A stretch of 64,000 bases of DNA from Streptomyces hokutonensis (GTDB lineage Bacteria > Actinomycetota > Actinomycetes > Streptomycetales > Streptomycetaceae), in assembly GCF_000376565.1 (NCBI RefSeq), contig NZ_BARG01000006.1:186001-250000 (forward strand), in the 5' to 3' direction. The number at the start of each line of letters is the position of its first letter. Within the stretch, counting starts at the first letter, position 1. Positions 42,681-55,268 of the stretch are shown in pieces. Position numbers and translations under genes: made by a program. The notes beneath the pieces are model-generated. The model was not told where the DNA came from, ran no database searches, and saw only the letters and a program-made list of their open reading frames with translations.

Positions 42681-45600
42681 ATGCGTCCTCAGCAGGGTGC
42701 GCATCGTCCGCATCGCCACCGACAGGTTGGCGAGGTCGAACATCTCCGAGCCCTGGATCTCGTCCAGGGTGGTGCGGGCGCGGCCGAGGATGGCGGTGTT
42801 CTTCTTCTCCCAGGCGGTGAAGCGCTGCTCGGGGGTCGAGGTGCCGTTGCCCGCCGTGAGGATGTCGGCGGTCAGGGCGGCGTGGGCCGCGTACAGGTCC
42901 TCGCGGATGGAGGCGCGGGCCATGGACTGCCAGCGGTCCGCGCGGGGCAGCTCGATGATGCGGTCCATGAGCTGGGTGATGTGCAGACGGTCGGCGAGGT
43001 CGTAGTAGACCTCGGCGACGTCCATCGGGTCCTTGCCCGTGCGGTCGGCCACCGAGACGATGTCGAGCGCCGGGAAGGCGGAGGAGAAGCCGGCCACGCG
43101 GGTGGCGAGTTCGGCGGGGACGCCGGCGCCGGTCAGCTCGTCGTAGATCTGCTGGTACCACTCCAGGTCCGCGCCGCGCAGCAGCTTGGGCAGCTGGGAC
43201 CAGACCTGCTCGACGCGTTCGCCGAAGAACTCGACGGTCTCGGCGAGCTGGAGCGGCTGCGGCCGGTTGTTGAGCAGCCAGCGGGTGCCGCGCTCGCACA
43301 GGCGGCGCGAGTGCAGGCGGATACGGGTCTGGACGGGCGCCTCGACGGTGTTGTCGAGGGCCTCGACGCCGTCCCACACCTCGGCCGCGTGGAAGATCGC
43401 GCGGGCCGCGGTCTGCGCCCGGACGATCTCCTCCAGGGAGGCCCCGGTCTCCTCGCGGAGGCGGTGCAGGAAGCTCGTACCGCCGGTGTTGACCGTGTCG
43501 TTGACGAGGACCGTGGTGACGATCTCGCGGTGCAGCGCGTGGGTGTCGATCTGCTCGGCGAACTTCTCGCGCAGCGCGGTCGGGAAGTAGGCGTGCAGCA
43601 GGGTGCGCAGGTAGGGGTCGTCGGGGAGCGTGGTGTGCAGCAGCTCGTCGGCGACCGTGATCTTCGTGTACGCCAGCAGGACCGCCGTCTCGGGACTGGT
43701 CAACCCCTGTCCCTGGGCGAGGCGTTCGCGGATCTGGCGGTCGGTGGGCAGGAACTCCAGGGCCCGGTCGAGGTGGCCCTCGCGGACCAGGGTGCGCATG
43801 AAGCGCTGCTGGGCGTGGAGCATGTCCTTGGACTGGGCGAGGGCGTTGGCGATCGCGGTGTTCTGCGCGTAGTTGTTGCGCAGGACGAGCGCGCCGACCT
43901 CGTCGGTCATCTCGGCGAGGATCTTGTTGCGCTGCTTGACGGTCATGTCGCCGTCGGTGACCAGGCCGTTGAGCAGGATCTTGATGTTCACCTCGTGGTC
44001 GGAGGTGTCCACGCCCGCGCTGTTGTCGATGGCATCGGTGTTGATCTTGCCGCCCTGCTGGGCGAACTCGATCCGGCCGAGCTGGGTCAGGCCCAGGTTG
44101 CCGCCCTCGCCGACGACCTTGACGCGCAGGTCGGCGCCGTCGACGCGGATCGCGTCGTTGGCCTTGTCGCCGACGTCCGCGTGGGACTCGGTGCTGGCCT
44201 TGACGTACGTCCCGATGCCGCCGTTCCACAGCAGGTCGACCCGCGACTTGAGGATCGCCTTCATCAGGTCGGCCGGTGTCATCTTGGCGACCTTGTCCTC
44301 GATGCCGAGGGCCTCGCGGACGTGTGCGTTGACCGGGATCGCCTTGGCCGTACGCGGGAAGACGCCGCCACCGGTCGACAGCAGGTCGGTGTTGTAGTCG
44401 GCCCAGCTGGAGCGCGGGAGCTCGAACATGCGGCGGCGCTCGGCGTACGAGACGGCCGCGTCCGGGGTGGGGTCGAGGAAGATGTGCCGGTGGTCGAAGG
44501 CGGCGACCAGGCGGATGTGCTCGCTGAGCAGCATGCCGTTGCCGAACACGTCACCGGACATGTCACCGACGCCGACGACCGTGAAGTCCTCGGTCTGTGT
44601 GTCGACGCCCAGCTCCCGGAAGTGCCGCTTGACGGACTCCCAGGCACCGCGCGCGGTGATGCCCATCTTCTTGTGGTCGTAGCCCGCGCTGCCGCCGGAG
44701 GCGAAGGCGTCGCCGAGCCAGAAGTTGTAGCTCTCGGCGACTCCGTTGGCGATGTCCGAGAAGGTCGCGGTGCCCTTGTCGGCGGCGACCACCAGGTAGG
44801 TGTCGTCCTCGTCGTGCCGGACCACGTCCGCCGGGGGGACGACCTCGCCGGCCACCAGGTTGTCGGTGATGTCGAGCAGGGCCGAGATGAACATCTTGTA
44901 GCTGGCGATGCCCTCGGCCAGCCACGCGTCCCGGTCCACGCTCGGGTCCGGCAGCTGCTTGGCGACGAAGCCGCCCTTGGCGCCGACCGGCACGATGACG
45001 GTGTTCTTCACCATCTGCGCCTTGACCAGGCCGAGGATCTCCGTACGGAAGTCCTCGCGCCGGTCCGACCAGCGCAGCCCGCCGCGCGCGACCTTGCCGA
45101 AGCGCAGGTGCACGCCCTCGACGCGCGGCGAGTACACCCAGATCTCGTACGCCGGCCGCGGCGCGGGCAGGTCCGGGATGGCCTGCGGGTCGAACTTCAT
45201 CGAGACGTACGCGTGCGCGTGCCCGCCGAGCGCTTCCTGGAAGAAGTTGGTGCGCAGGGTCGCCTTGATGACGGTCAGGAAGGACCGCAGGATGCGGTCC
45301 TCGTCGAGGCTCGCCACCTGGTCGAGCGCCGCGTCGACCTCTTCGAGGAGGGCGTCGACGATCTCGCGCCCGGCGCGCTGCCGGTCCGGCGACATCCGCG
45401 CCTCGAACAGGGAGACGAGCAGCCGGGTGGTGTGGACGTTGTTGCGGAGGGTGTCCTCCATGTAGTCCTGGCTGAAGGTCGAACCGGCCTGCCGCAGGTA
45501 CTTGGCGTACGCCCGCAGCACCATCGCCTGCCGCCAGTCGATCCCGGCGCTCAGCACCAGCGCGTTGAAGCCGTCGTTCTCCGCCTGCCCGGTCCAGGTC

Positions 45601-47606
45601 GCGGCGAACGCCTCCTGGAACCGCTCGCGCCCGTCGTCACCGAGGTAATCCCCGTTGCCGTTCGGCGACTTGGGCATCCGCAGCCCGAAGTCGTAGATCC
45701 ACGCGGTCGTACGGTCCGAGCAGCGCAGTTCGTACGGCCGCTCGTCGACGACCTCGACGCCGAGACGGCTGAGGACCGGCAGCACGGCGGAGAGGGAGAC
45801 CGAGGCGCCCTTGCGGTAGATCTTGAAGCGGCGCTCGTCGGGGGCGGCGCCCACCGGCTCGTAGAGGCTGAGCGCGAAGGCCTGCTCCTCGGTGAGCTGT
45901 TCGAGGTGGACCAGGTCGGCTACGGCGGCGCGCGGGGTGTGGTCGGCCTTGTAGCCCTCGGGGAAGGCGTTGCCGTAGCTGCGCAGCAGTTCGGCGGCGC
46001 GCTCCTCGCCGCACTCGGCGTTCAGTGCCTCGCCGAAGCCGTCGGCCCAGGAGCGGGCGGCCTCGACCAGGCGGGCCTCGATGCGGTCCTTGTCGGCGTC
46101 GGACAGCTCGGGCAGTTCGGTGCCCTGCGGGACGCGGACCACGAAGTGCAGCCGGGACAGGATCGACTCGGTGTTCCAGGCGGTGAAGTCGACGCTGGTG
46201 CCGTCGAGCTCTTCTTTAAGGATGTCGATGATTCGGAGGCGTACGCCCGTGGTGTAGCGGTCGCGCGGGAGGTAGACGAGGGCCGAGTAGTAGCGGCCGT
46301 ACTCGTCCTGGCGCAGGTAGAGGCGCAGCCGGCGGCGTTCCTGGAGGTAGAGCACGGACGTGACGATCGAGCGGAGTTCGTCGACCGGGGTCTGGAACAG
46401 CTCGTCGCGCGGGTACGTCTCCAGGATCTGCAGCAGGTCGCGCCCGTCGTGGCTGTTGGGCGAGAAGCCGGCGCCCTCCAGCACCTCGTCGACCGTGCGC
46501 CGGATCACCGGGACCCGGCGGACCGACTCGGTGTAGGCGGCGGAGGAGAACAGGCCCAGGAAACGGCGCTCGCCGACGACCTCGCCGTTCTCGTCGAACT
46601 TCTTCACACCCACGTAGTCGAGGTACGACGGCCGGTGCACCGTGGAGCGGCTGTTGGCCTTCGTCAGGACGAGGAGCTTGTGCTCGCGGGCCTTGGCGCG
46701 GGCGTCGGCCGGGAGTCGCTCGAAGGACGGGCTCACGGGGTGGTGGTCCTCGCCCGCGTGCTGCGGGTCGGAGCGCAGGATGCCGAGGCCGGTGCCGGGG
46801 ACCGCGGCCAGCGAGTCGTCCTCGCGGAGTTGGTACTCGCGGTAGCCGAGGAAGGTGAAGTGGTCGGCGGCCAGCCAGCGCAGCAGCTCGCGGGCCTCGC
46901 CGACCTCGCTGGAGGGCAGGTCGGAGGCGGTCGGCTCGGCGGGCAGCTCGTCGGCCATCCGCAGCGCCAGGTCGCGCATCTTCTCCCAGTCCTCGACGGC
47001 CTCGCGGACGTCGGACAGGACGCGCAGCAGGTCGGCGGTGATCTGCTTCAGGTCGGCGCGGTCGGTCTCGCGGTCGATCTGGACGTGGATCCAGGACTCG
47101 GTGTGCGCGTCGTGCGGCAGCTCGCCGGCGGGCGGGTTGGTGAGCACCTCGATGAGCTTGCCGGTGAGGTCGCGGCGGACGACGACCTGCGGGTGGATCA
47201 CGACGTGGATGCCGCGGCTCTGGCGGGTCAGTTCGTTGGTCACGGAGTCGACGAGGAAGGGCATGTCGTCGGTGACGACCTCGACGACGGTGTGGCTGCA
47301 CGTCCAGCCGTTCTCCTCGACCGTCGGGGTGTGCACCCGAACGTTGGCCGTGCCCTGGGGTCGGGTCTCGGCCAGCCGGTAGTGGGAGTAAGCGGCGCCG
47401 AAGACGTCGACCGGGTCGCGGTCGGCGAGGTCCTCCGGGGCGGTGTGCAGGTAGTAGCGCTGGAGGAACGCGAGCACGGTGTCCCGGTCCGGGGTGCTCT
47501 CGTCCGTCTTCCCGGTCGGTAGGTGCCCCCCGACCGGGCTGTTCTCAGCTACCCGGGCAGCCCGTTCGAGCAGCTCGGCCTTGGCTTCGTCCAGCTTGGT
47601 CTGCAT
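42675..47606 (-). CDS. Large NAD-dependent glutamate dehydrogenase
   Basis: This 1,643-residue enzyme of the ~180-kDa NAD-GDH class oxidises glutamate to 2-oxoglutarate and ammonia. The class was first sequenced in Streptomyces clavuligerus. N-terminal ACT-like regulatory regions (about 1-700) precede the catalytic domain, with RGGLRWSDRREDFRTEI and VGAKGGFV near 820-860 as signature, and a long helical C-terminal part. The length matches the family. The ATG at 47606 follows a long intergenic region that may hold its controls. In other bacteria the class is allosterically controlled, often by Asp or Arg. It stands alone. Confidence 0.95.
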   Translation of the reverse strand: MQTKLDEAKAELLERAARVAENSPVGGHLPTGKTDESTPDRDTVLAFLQRYYLHTAPEDLADRDPVDVFGAAYSHYRLAETRPQGTANVRVHTPTVEENGWTCSHTVVEVVTDDMPFLVDSVTNELTRQSRGIHVVIHPQVVVRRDLTGKLIEVLTNPPAGELPHDAHTESWIHVQIDRETDRADLKQITADLLRVLSDVREAVEDWEKMRDLALRMADELPAEPTASDLPSSEVGEARELLRWLAADHFTFLGYREYQLREDDSLAAVPGTGLGILRSDPQHAGEDHHPVSPSFERLPADARAKAREHKLLVLTKANSRSTVHRPSYLDYVGVKKFDENGEVVGERRFLGLFSSAAYTESVRRVPVIRRTVDEVLEGAGFSPNSHDGRDLLQILETYPRDELFQTPVDELRSIVTSVLYLQERRRLRLYLRQDEYGRYYSALVYLPRDRYTTGVRLRIIDILKEELDGTSVDFTAWNTESILSRLHFVVRVPQGTELPELSDADKDRIEARLVEAARSWADGFGEALNAECGEERAAELLRSYGNAFPEGYKADHTPRAAVADLVHLEQLTEEQAFALSLYEPVGAAPDERRFKIYRKGASVSLSAVLPVLSRLGVEVVDERPYELRCSDRTTAWIYDFGLRMPKSPNGNGDYLGDDGRERFQEAFAATWTGQAENDGFNALVLSAGIDWRQAMVLRAYAKYLRQAGSTFSQDYMEDTLRNNVHTTRLLVSLFEARMSPDRQRAGREIVDALLEEVDAALDQVASLDEDRILRSFLTVIKATLRTNFFQEALGGHAHAYVSMKFDPQAIPDLPAPRPAYEIWVYSPRVEGVHLRFGKVARGGLRWSDRREDFRTEILGLVKAQMVKNTVIVPVGAKGGFVAKQLPDPSVDRDAWLAEGIASYKMFISALLDITDNLVAGEVVPPADVVRHDEDDTYLVVAADKGTATFSDIANGVAESYNFWLGDAFASGGSAGYDHKKMGITARGAWESVKRHFRELGVDTQTEDFTVVGVGDMSGDVFGNGMLLSEHIRLVAAFDHRHIFLDPTPDAAVSYAERRRMFELPRSSWADYNTDLLSTGGGVFPRTAKAIPVNAHVREALGIEDKVAKMTPADLMKAILKSRVDLLWNGGIGTYVKASTESHADVGDKANDAIRVDGADLRVKVVGEGGNLGLTQLGRIEFAQQGGKINTDAIDNSAGVDTSDHEVNIKILLNGLVTDGDMTVKQRNKILAEMTDEVGALVLRNNYAQNTAIANALAQSKDMLHAQQRFMRTLVREGHLDRALEFLPTDRQIRERLAQGQGLTSPETAVLLAYTKITVADELLHTTLPDDPYLRTLLHAYFPTALREKFAEQIDTHALHREIVTTVLVNDTVNTGGTSFLHRLREETGASLEEIVRAQTAARAIFHAAEVWDGVEALDNTVEAPVQTRIRLHSRRLCERGTRWLLNNRPQPLQLAETVEFFGERVEQVWSQLPKLLRGADLEWYQQIYDELTGAGVPAELATRVAGFSSAFPALDIVSVADRTGKDPMDVAEVYYDLADRLHITQLMDRIIELPRADRWQSMARASIREDLYAAHAALTADILTAGNGTSTPEQRFTAWEKKNTAILGRARTTLDEIQGSEMFDLANLSVAMRTMRTLLRTHS

Positions 47607-48207
47607 TGTCCTCTGGCTCCTGTCGCGCGCCGTTGCGTGACGTAGAAGGAAGTTCGATGTCTTCCCCTGCGGCTCGACGCCACGGCCCGGGGTGTCCGGT
47701 CTGCTCAGACGCTATGCCGCAAGGTGAGATGAGCGGTGGGTTATCAGCCATTTTCGGCACGCCCGAAGGGTGTGACGCTGCTCTCTGCCGCGCCGGTACC
47801 CGGGGTGTGCACGGCGTCCTGGGAGCCCTTGGAGCTCCGTCCCGCCCGCGCGGACCTGTGGGACAGGCCCTGGGACCAGCGACCGCCGCCCGGTCACGGA
47901 TGTCGTCCGTGGTCGCCGGGCGCGGAGCAGGGGCGACGATGCCCCCGCGAAATATCGCGCTGATCACGCCACAAGGCTATCGCTCCTCACCGGGGGCTCG
48001 TCACGAGCCGGATGTGTACAAAACAGAGGGTGGAACTTTGACGTTATGCACAGGGGCGTAGAGAGTGAAATCGTCGTATTCACGGGCAGTCGGGACGGTG
48101 CCGGTGTCCGCGCGACGAGGGCCCTTGGCAAGCGCTCCGGCGCGCGGGACGTTGCCTCACGACGTCCGACGCGGACGCATGCCACGGCCACAGAGGAGCG
48201 CACCGAC
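47607..48207. promoter_or_regulatory. 601-base control region between glutamate dehydrogenase and DJ-1/PfpI genes
   Basis: No coding region is convincing here; the open frames on both strands lack recognisable protein character. The stretch has two dyads: CGCGA-AATA-TCGCG at 47946-47959 and the perfect GGCTCGT-C-ACGAGCC at 47995-48009. TTGACG near 48037 with TAGAGA 15 bases on is a weak promoter candidate for the PfpI gene. The dyads could bind a regulator of either gene. Confidence 0.5.
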
Positions 48208-48774
48208 ATGACAGCGAAGATCCTCATCGTCACCGGCGACGCAGCGGAGTCGCTGGAGGTCCTCTACCCCTACCAGCGCCTGCGCGAGGAGGGCTACGAG
48301 GTCCATATCGCGGCCCCCGAGCGCAAGCAGCTCCGCTTCGTCGTCCACGACTTCGAACCCGGCTTCGACACGTACACCGAGAAGCCCGGCTACACCTGGC
48401 CCGCCGATCTCGCCTTCTCCGAGGTCGATCCCGGCCAGTACGCGGCCCTCGTCATCCCCGGCGGGCGGGCCCCCGAGTACCTCCGCAACGATCCCGAACT
48501 CCGCAAGATCCTCAAGTCCTTCTTCGACACGGACAAGCCCGTGGCCCAGATCTGCCACGGCCCCCTGCTCACCGCCGCGATCGACGGCCTGCGCGGCCGG
48601 CGCGTCACGGCCTACCCCGCCCTCGAACTCGACATGCAGTCCGCCGGCGCGACCTTCCAGGACGCCGAGACCGTCGTCGACGGCACGCTGGTCTCCGCCC
48701 GCGCGTGGCCGGATCACTCCGGCTGGATGCGGGAGTTCCTCACGGTGCTGCGGGCGAAGGCGCCGGTGACGTGA
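48208..48774 (+). CDS. DJ-1/PfpI-family protein
   Basis: This 188-residue protein belongs to the DJ-1/PfpI superfamily, which includes deglycases, chaperones and proteases. The nucleophile elbow is Cys116-His117 (QICHGPLL), and the start ILIVTGDAAESLEVLYPYQRL is the family's first strand and helix. ATG at 48208 has GAGGAGCG upstream; the frame is open further upstream but that part is not conserved in style. Its substrate is unknown. No operon partner is visible; the next gene is convergent. Confidence 0.88.
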   Translation: MTAKILIVTGDAAESLEVLYPYQRLREEGYEVHIAAPERKQLRFVVHDFEPGFDTYTEKPGYTWPADLAFSEVDPGQYAALVIPGGRAPEYLRNDPELRKILKSFFDTDKPVAQICHGPLLTAAIDGLRGRRVTAYPALELDMQSAGATFQDAETVVDGTLVSARAWPDHSGWMREFLTVLRAKAPVT

Positions 48775-48870
48775 GCCCCCGGGGCGCGGTGTCTCCTGGG
48801 GCGCGGTGTCCCTTGAGTCGCCGGGTTTGTGGAGGCGCCGTGCCCCGTGCCCCCGGTCTGCGAGTCGCCG

Positions 48871-49536
48871 TTACGCCGCCAGCCGCTCCGCCTCCGCGAC
48901 GGCCTCCGCGAGCGAGTCCACCACCGGCACGCCGACCACTTCGAGGCTGGCTCGGCTGTGCGAACCGCCGGTGTACAGCACGGCCCGCGCCCCCACGTGC
49001 AGGGCGGCCACGGCGTCGTCGGCCGCGTCGCCTATCACCACGGTGCGCGCGGGGTCCACGTCTGCCAGCGCCTCGAGGTGCCGCACCATGTGCTCGGCCT
49101 TGCTGCCGCCGGAGGGCCCGGTGCGCCCGTCGACCCGCATGAAGTGCGGCTCTATCCCGAACTCCCGCACCAGCGGGACGAGTTCGTCATGGACGTACAT
49201 GCTGAGGATCGACTGACTGCGCCCCGCCGTCCGCCAGCCCGCGAGCAAGTCGGCCGCGCCCTCGGTCAGCCCGCAGACGACCCGGTGCTCGGCGTAGTAC
49301 CGGTGGAAGGTGTCGTCCATGACCTCCCACTCGGCGTCGGTGGGCAGCCGTCCGAGCAGCCGCTCGTAGAACTTCGGCACCGGCACGCAGTACAGCGTCC
49401 GGTACTCCTCCATCGTGATCGCCTTGAGCCCCAGCTCGGCGAACGCCGCGTTCGTCGCCCCGATGATCGCGTCATTGTCGTGGAACAGCGTGCCGTTCCA
49501 GTCCCAGACGATGTGCGCGTTTGCTTGCATCCCCAT
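48871..49536 (-). CDS. HAD-family hydrolase (DWNGT variant)
   Basis: This 221-residue haloacid-dehalogenase-fold protein resembles phosphoglycolate-phosphatase-like members. Motif I is DWNGTLFHD: the nucleophile Asp is kept but the usual second Asp, the acid/base, is Asn. The later motifs are visible (Ser in SMYVHDEL, Lys in GGSKAEHM, and IGDAADD). A helical cap lies between motifs I and II. The start may be the ATG at 49536 or at 49530. The substrate is unknown. Confidence 0.85.
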   Translation of the reverse strand: MGMQANAHIVWDWNGTLFHDNDAIIGATNAAFAELGLKAITMEEYRTLYCVPVPKFYERLLGRLPTDAEWEVMDDTFHRYYAEHRVVCGLTEGAADLLAGWRTAGRSQSILSMYVHDELVPLVREFGIEPHFMRVDGRTGPSGGSKAEHMVRHLEALADVDPARTVVIGDAADDAVAALHVGARAVLYTGGSHSRASLEVVGVPVVDSLAEAVAEAERLAA

Positions 49537-49644
49537 GCCAAAAACGTACCCGCCACCACTGACAATCAAGAGAACCGCAGGTCAACGGCCATCTCCGGCC
49601 GGCTGACCGGCGCCGCACGGACGCCGGACGGACGCCGGACGGGC

Positions 49645-50160
49645 TCAGTCCGCCAGCCCGACGAGGTTCGGGATCTCCTGCGTCGCGTACCAGAGCAGCT
49701 CGTGGTCCTCGGCGCCGTCCACGACGAACTGCGCGTCGTCGTCCCCGCGGTCCGCCGCCGGGAGCGCGTCGGCCGCGGCGCTCACGTCGTTCTCCGCGTC
49801 GCCCAGATCCACGTGCACGGCCGCAGCCTTGGCCAGCGCCACGGTTCTGGTCACCCGCACCTCGCCGAGGGCCGCCGGGTCGAGTCCGCGGTCGGGGTCG
49901 GCGTGCGCCGCGCCGTCGGGTACGTCGACGGCGACCACGACCCGCCGCCGCGGCGCGTCGGCGTCGGCCGCCAGCAGCCGCAGCGAGGCCAGCGCGGCCC
50001 GGTTCAGCGCCGCGTACTCCAACTCCTCGATGTCGTCGGAGAGATACCACTCGCGCAGCGCGGGCGTGACGGCGTACGCGACGAAGGGTCCCGTCCCCAG
50101 CTCACCCGTCTTGTACGCCTCGGCGAGACCGGGGAGGGTCAGGGGGACGTAGACGCGCAT
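49645..50160 (-). CDS. Conserved actinobacterial protein (DUF6912-like)
   Basis: This is a 171-residue soluble protein with no membrane segment or signal peptide. It begins MRVYVPLTLPGLAEAYKTGE and has a mid-region LEYAALNRAALASLRLL; the rest is Ala/Asp/Val-rich and acidic. I recall this protein as a conserved Streptomyces family (DUF6912), but no function is known to me. It is followed on the same strand by the HAD gene after a gap of 108 bases. Confidence 0.7.
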   Translation of the reverse strand: MRVYVPLTLPGLAEAYKTGELGTGPFVAYAVTPALREWYLSDDIEELEYAALNRAALASLRLLAADADAPRRRVVVAVDVPDGAAHADPDRGLDPAALGEVRVTRTVALAKAAAVHVDLGDAENDVSAAADALPAADRGDDDAQFVVDGAEDHELLWYATQEIPNLVGLAD

Positions 50161-50481
50161 GGCTGACCGCTTTCGTAGTCGGAGAGTGCCTCGCGGAGGA
50201 CGGTGCGATGCCTCCGGGAGGGCCTCCAGGATACGTGCGCGCGTCCCCCATCGAGTCCCCACCCGCACCACTGGAGACGTCCACCCCACGCCGGAAATTC
50301 ACCCGGGGCACCCCTGCGCTGATGGGCTTTGAGGCCCACCAATCACTCGGATAAGTGAACAATCCGGCCCCTCCGACCCGCCCCACCACGTCCTTGCCGT
50401 CGTCGCCCCCGGCCCCGTACAAGATCCCCAACCAGCAAGTTACTTCCCGGTACATCCCGGGCCGACGACACGGGGACCCCC
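50161..50481. other. Divergent intergenic region
   Basis: This 321-base stretch separates the DUF6912-like gene and the Rv3235-like gene and should hold both promoters. A small hairpin (TGGGC-TTTGAG-GCCCA, about 50323-50338) and AAGTTACTTCCCGG near 50440 are visible. No gene is supported. Confidence 0.4.
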
Positions 50482-51345
50482 ATGCACAAGGTCATGACCA
50501 GGACCGCCCAGCACACCCCGACCCGCCCGCCGACCCGCCGCGACCCACGCCGCCCGGGCACGGCCTCGCCGCGCGGACAGGGCGGGGGCACGTCTCGTAC
50601 GACGACCGGCCAGGCCCTGCCGATCGCACCTGACGCCGTCGGGGACTCGCTTCTCACGACGCCCGGAACCGAGGCGACCCGCACCGCCTCCGCCTCCACA
50701 ACGGCAGGCCGGAGCACTGCCCGCACGGCCCCCGGGGACGGCCGCCCACCGGCCGCTCCGGGCCGCAGCCCTCGTACGCCGTCGGCGGGCCGGAGCGGGG
50801 CACGCACGTCTCCCGCAGCCACGTCGGGCCAGGGCTCAGCTCGTACCACGCCCACGGTCGCGTCCGGCCGGGGCTCGGCACCGACCGCTCTCGCACCGGC
50901 GCCAGGTCGCAGCGCAGCCCCTGCTGCGCCAACTCCCGCCGCTGGCCGGGCCGTACCCCGCACCATGCCCGCCCAGGCCGCCCCCGGCCGCGTTCCGCAG
51001 CCCCGCCCCACCGATCTCTTCGCCGACCGTCTCCTCGCCGTGCTGAGCGGCCAGCGGCCCGTCCACTGGATGCTCCGGCACACCGCCGGCCGCGCCTACG
51101 ACGAGCTGATCCGGCTCGCCGAACACGGCCCCCTGCGCGCCACCCGGGGCACCCGCCCGGTGGTCCGCGACATCGGCTACTACGTCGCCCGCCCCGGCGC
51201 CGTGGAGGCCTTCGCCCGGATCAGCGCCGGTGACCAGGTACGGGCGATGGCCTTCCGGCTGGAACGGGGCGCGGACCTCCGCTGGCGCTGCACGGCGGTG
51301 GAACTGGGCGGGCCGCGCGCTCCGCACAGCCTGGACGACGACTGA
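50482..51345 (+). CDS. Rv3235-family protein
   Basis: This 287-residue protein has a long N-terminal Pro/Thr/Arg/Ala-rich low-complexity part (about 1-170) and a compact conserved C-terminal domain (about 170-285; TDLFADRLLAVLSGQRPVHW, then AYDELIRLAEHG). This resembles the Rv3235 family, whose gene lies close to secA in mycobacteria too. The function is unknown. ATG at 50482 or 50497 could be the start. It is convergent with secA and separated from it by a terminator. The conserved placement beside secA suggests, but does not prove, a link to export. Confidence 0.75.
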   Translation: MHKVMTRTAQHTPTRPPTRRDPRRPGTASPRGQGGGTSRTTTGQALPIAPDAVGDSLLTTPGTEATRTASASTTAGRSTARTAPGDGRPPAAPGRSPRTPSAGRSGARTSPAATSGQGSARTTPTVASGRGSAPTALAPAPGRSAAPAAPTPAAGRAVPRTMPAQAAPGRVPQPRPTDLFADRLLAVLSGQRPVHWMLRHTAGRAYDELIRLAEHGPLRATRGTRPVVRDIGYYVARPGAVEAFARISAGDQVRAMAFRLERGADLRWRCTAVELGGPRAPHSLDDD

Positions 51346-51421
51346 GGAGGGCTCGCGCGGCCGACGGTAGTTGACGGGTGGGGGACGCCCGCCGCAGCCC
51401 GTGCGCACGCACGCGCACGCA

Positions 51422-51456
51422 GAAGGGCCGGGCACCTTTACGATGCCCGGCCCTTC
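51422..51456. terminator. Bidirectional terminator between the Rv3235-like gene and secA
   Basis: A perfect 13-base stem (GAAGGGCCGGGCA) with a 9-base loop lies between convergent genes. Confidence 0.88.
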
Positions 51457-51555
51457 AAGGTCCTTCGAGGCCTCCGCGGTCATTCACCAGGGAGCGGCCC
51501 CGACAGCTCGGCCCCTCACCCGGAGACGCTCGTCACCGAACTCGCGGAGCGGCCG

Positions 51556-54372
<2,817 letters not shown>

Positions 54373-54640
54373 GGGGGTTGGTCTCCTTGCCGGTCGGGCC
54401 TGGGACGGTCGGTTTCCAATGACATGGCTGAGCAACGGCCATCGTATGCGAGGACCCCGCCACGCCGGGAGCCTGCCGGGGACGCCGACCGTCCACTACT
54501 TCAAAAACGCTTCAAAGGGGACAACGGCCGGGAGTCGCCGATGGTGCCGCGTCGTTCCGAGGAATTGCGCGAAATGTGATCACTCGCTCACGCAGCGCAA
54601 AAGCATGGCGTCCTTGTGCGCCCCCGAGCAGAATCGGCCG

Positions 54641-55210
54641 ATGGAACCCGTCACGCTCACGACCGACCGCCTCGTCCTGCGCAGCGTCGGCCCACAGGAC
54701 ACCGATGTCGTGTATTCCGCCGCCCAGGACCCCGAGATCCAGCGCTGGACGACGATCCCCTCGCCCTACCTCCCGGAGCACGCGCGGAGTTTCACCGAGC
54801 AGCTGGCGCCTGAGGGCTGGGCGAACTGTTCGATGTTCACCTTCGGTGTCTTTCTCCCCGAAGGGGAGCTCGTCGGCATGCTCGGCATCACGATGCGCTC
54901 CCTGGGCGTCGGCGAGGTCGGCTTCTGGGCCACCAAGGAGTACCGCGGCAACGGCTACATCACGGAGGCCACCGTCGCCGTCTCCCGCTGGGCCTTCACC
55001 CGGCTCTCGATCGACCGCGTGGAATGGCGCGCGGAGGTCGGCAACAAGGGCTCCCGCGCGGTGGCCGAACACGCCGGCTTCACCATCGAGGGCACTCTCC
55101 GCTCCGCGATCAACAACAAGGGCGTACGACGGGACTGCTGGGTCGCCTCCCTGCTCCCCTCGGACCTGGGCCTGCCCTCGACCGCGCCGTACCTGCCCGC
55201 GCAGCCGTAG
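54641..55210 (+). CDS. GNAT-family N-acetyltransferase (RimJ/RimL-like)
   Basis: This 189-residue acetyltransferase begins MEPVTLTTDRLVLRSVGPQD, the typical RimJ/RimL start. The acetyl-CoA binding motif is around residues 95-120 (VGFWATKEYRGNGYITEA), and the C-terminal AEHAGFTIEGTLRSAI is also typical. Members acetylate ribosomal proteins, antibiotics or small amines; the substrate cannot be read here. I chose the ATG at 54641 because the fold starts there; the upstream open frame overlaps the secA promoter region. It is transcribed away from secA. Confidence 0.88.
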   Translation: MEPVTLTTDRLVLRSVGPQDTDVVYSAAQDPEIQRWTTIPSPYLPEHARSFTEQLAPEGWANCSMFTFGVFLPEGELVGMLGITMRSLGVGEVGFWATKEYRGNGYITEATVAVSRWAFTRLSIDRVEWRAEVGNKGSRAVAEHAGFTIEGTLRSAINNKGVRRDCWVASLLPSDLGLPSTAPYLPAQP

Positions 55211-55268
55211 AGCGGTAAATCCACAGGTCAGCACGGGTTGTCAGTGGCACCCTCTATCGTGCGGAGAC

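Noticed and set aside
42681..47522. A 1,613-residue open frame antisense to glutamate dehydrogenase
   Set aside because: It is a shadow caused by codon bias; the minus-strand protein matches a known family over its full length.
47606..48061. Open frames of about 140-150 residues on both strands upstream of glutamate dehydrogenase
   Set aside because: Both lack a good ribosome site and have low-complexity, unstructured translation; the strands contradict each other.
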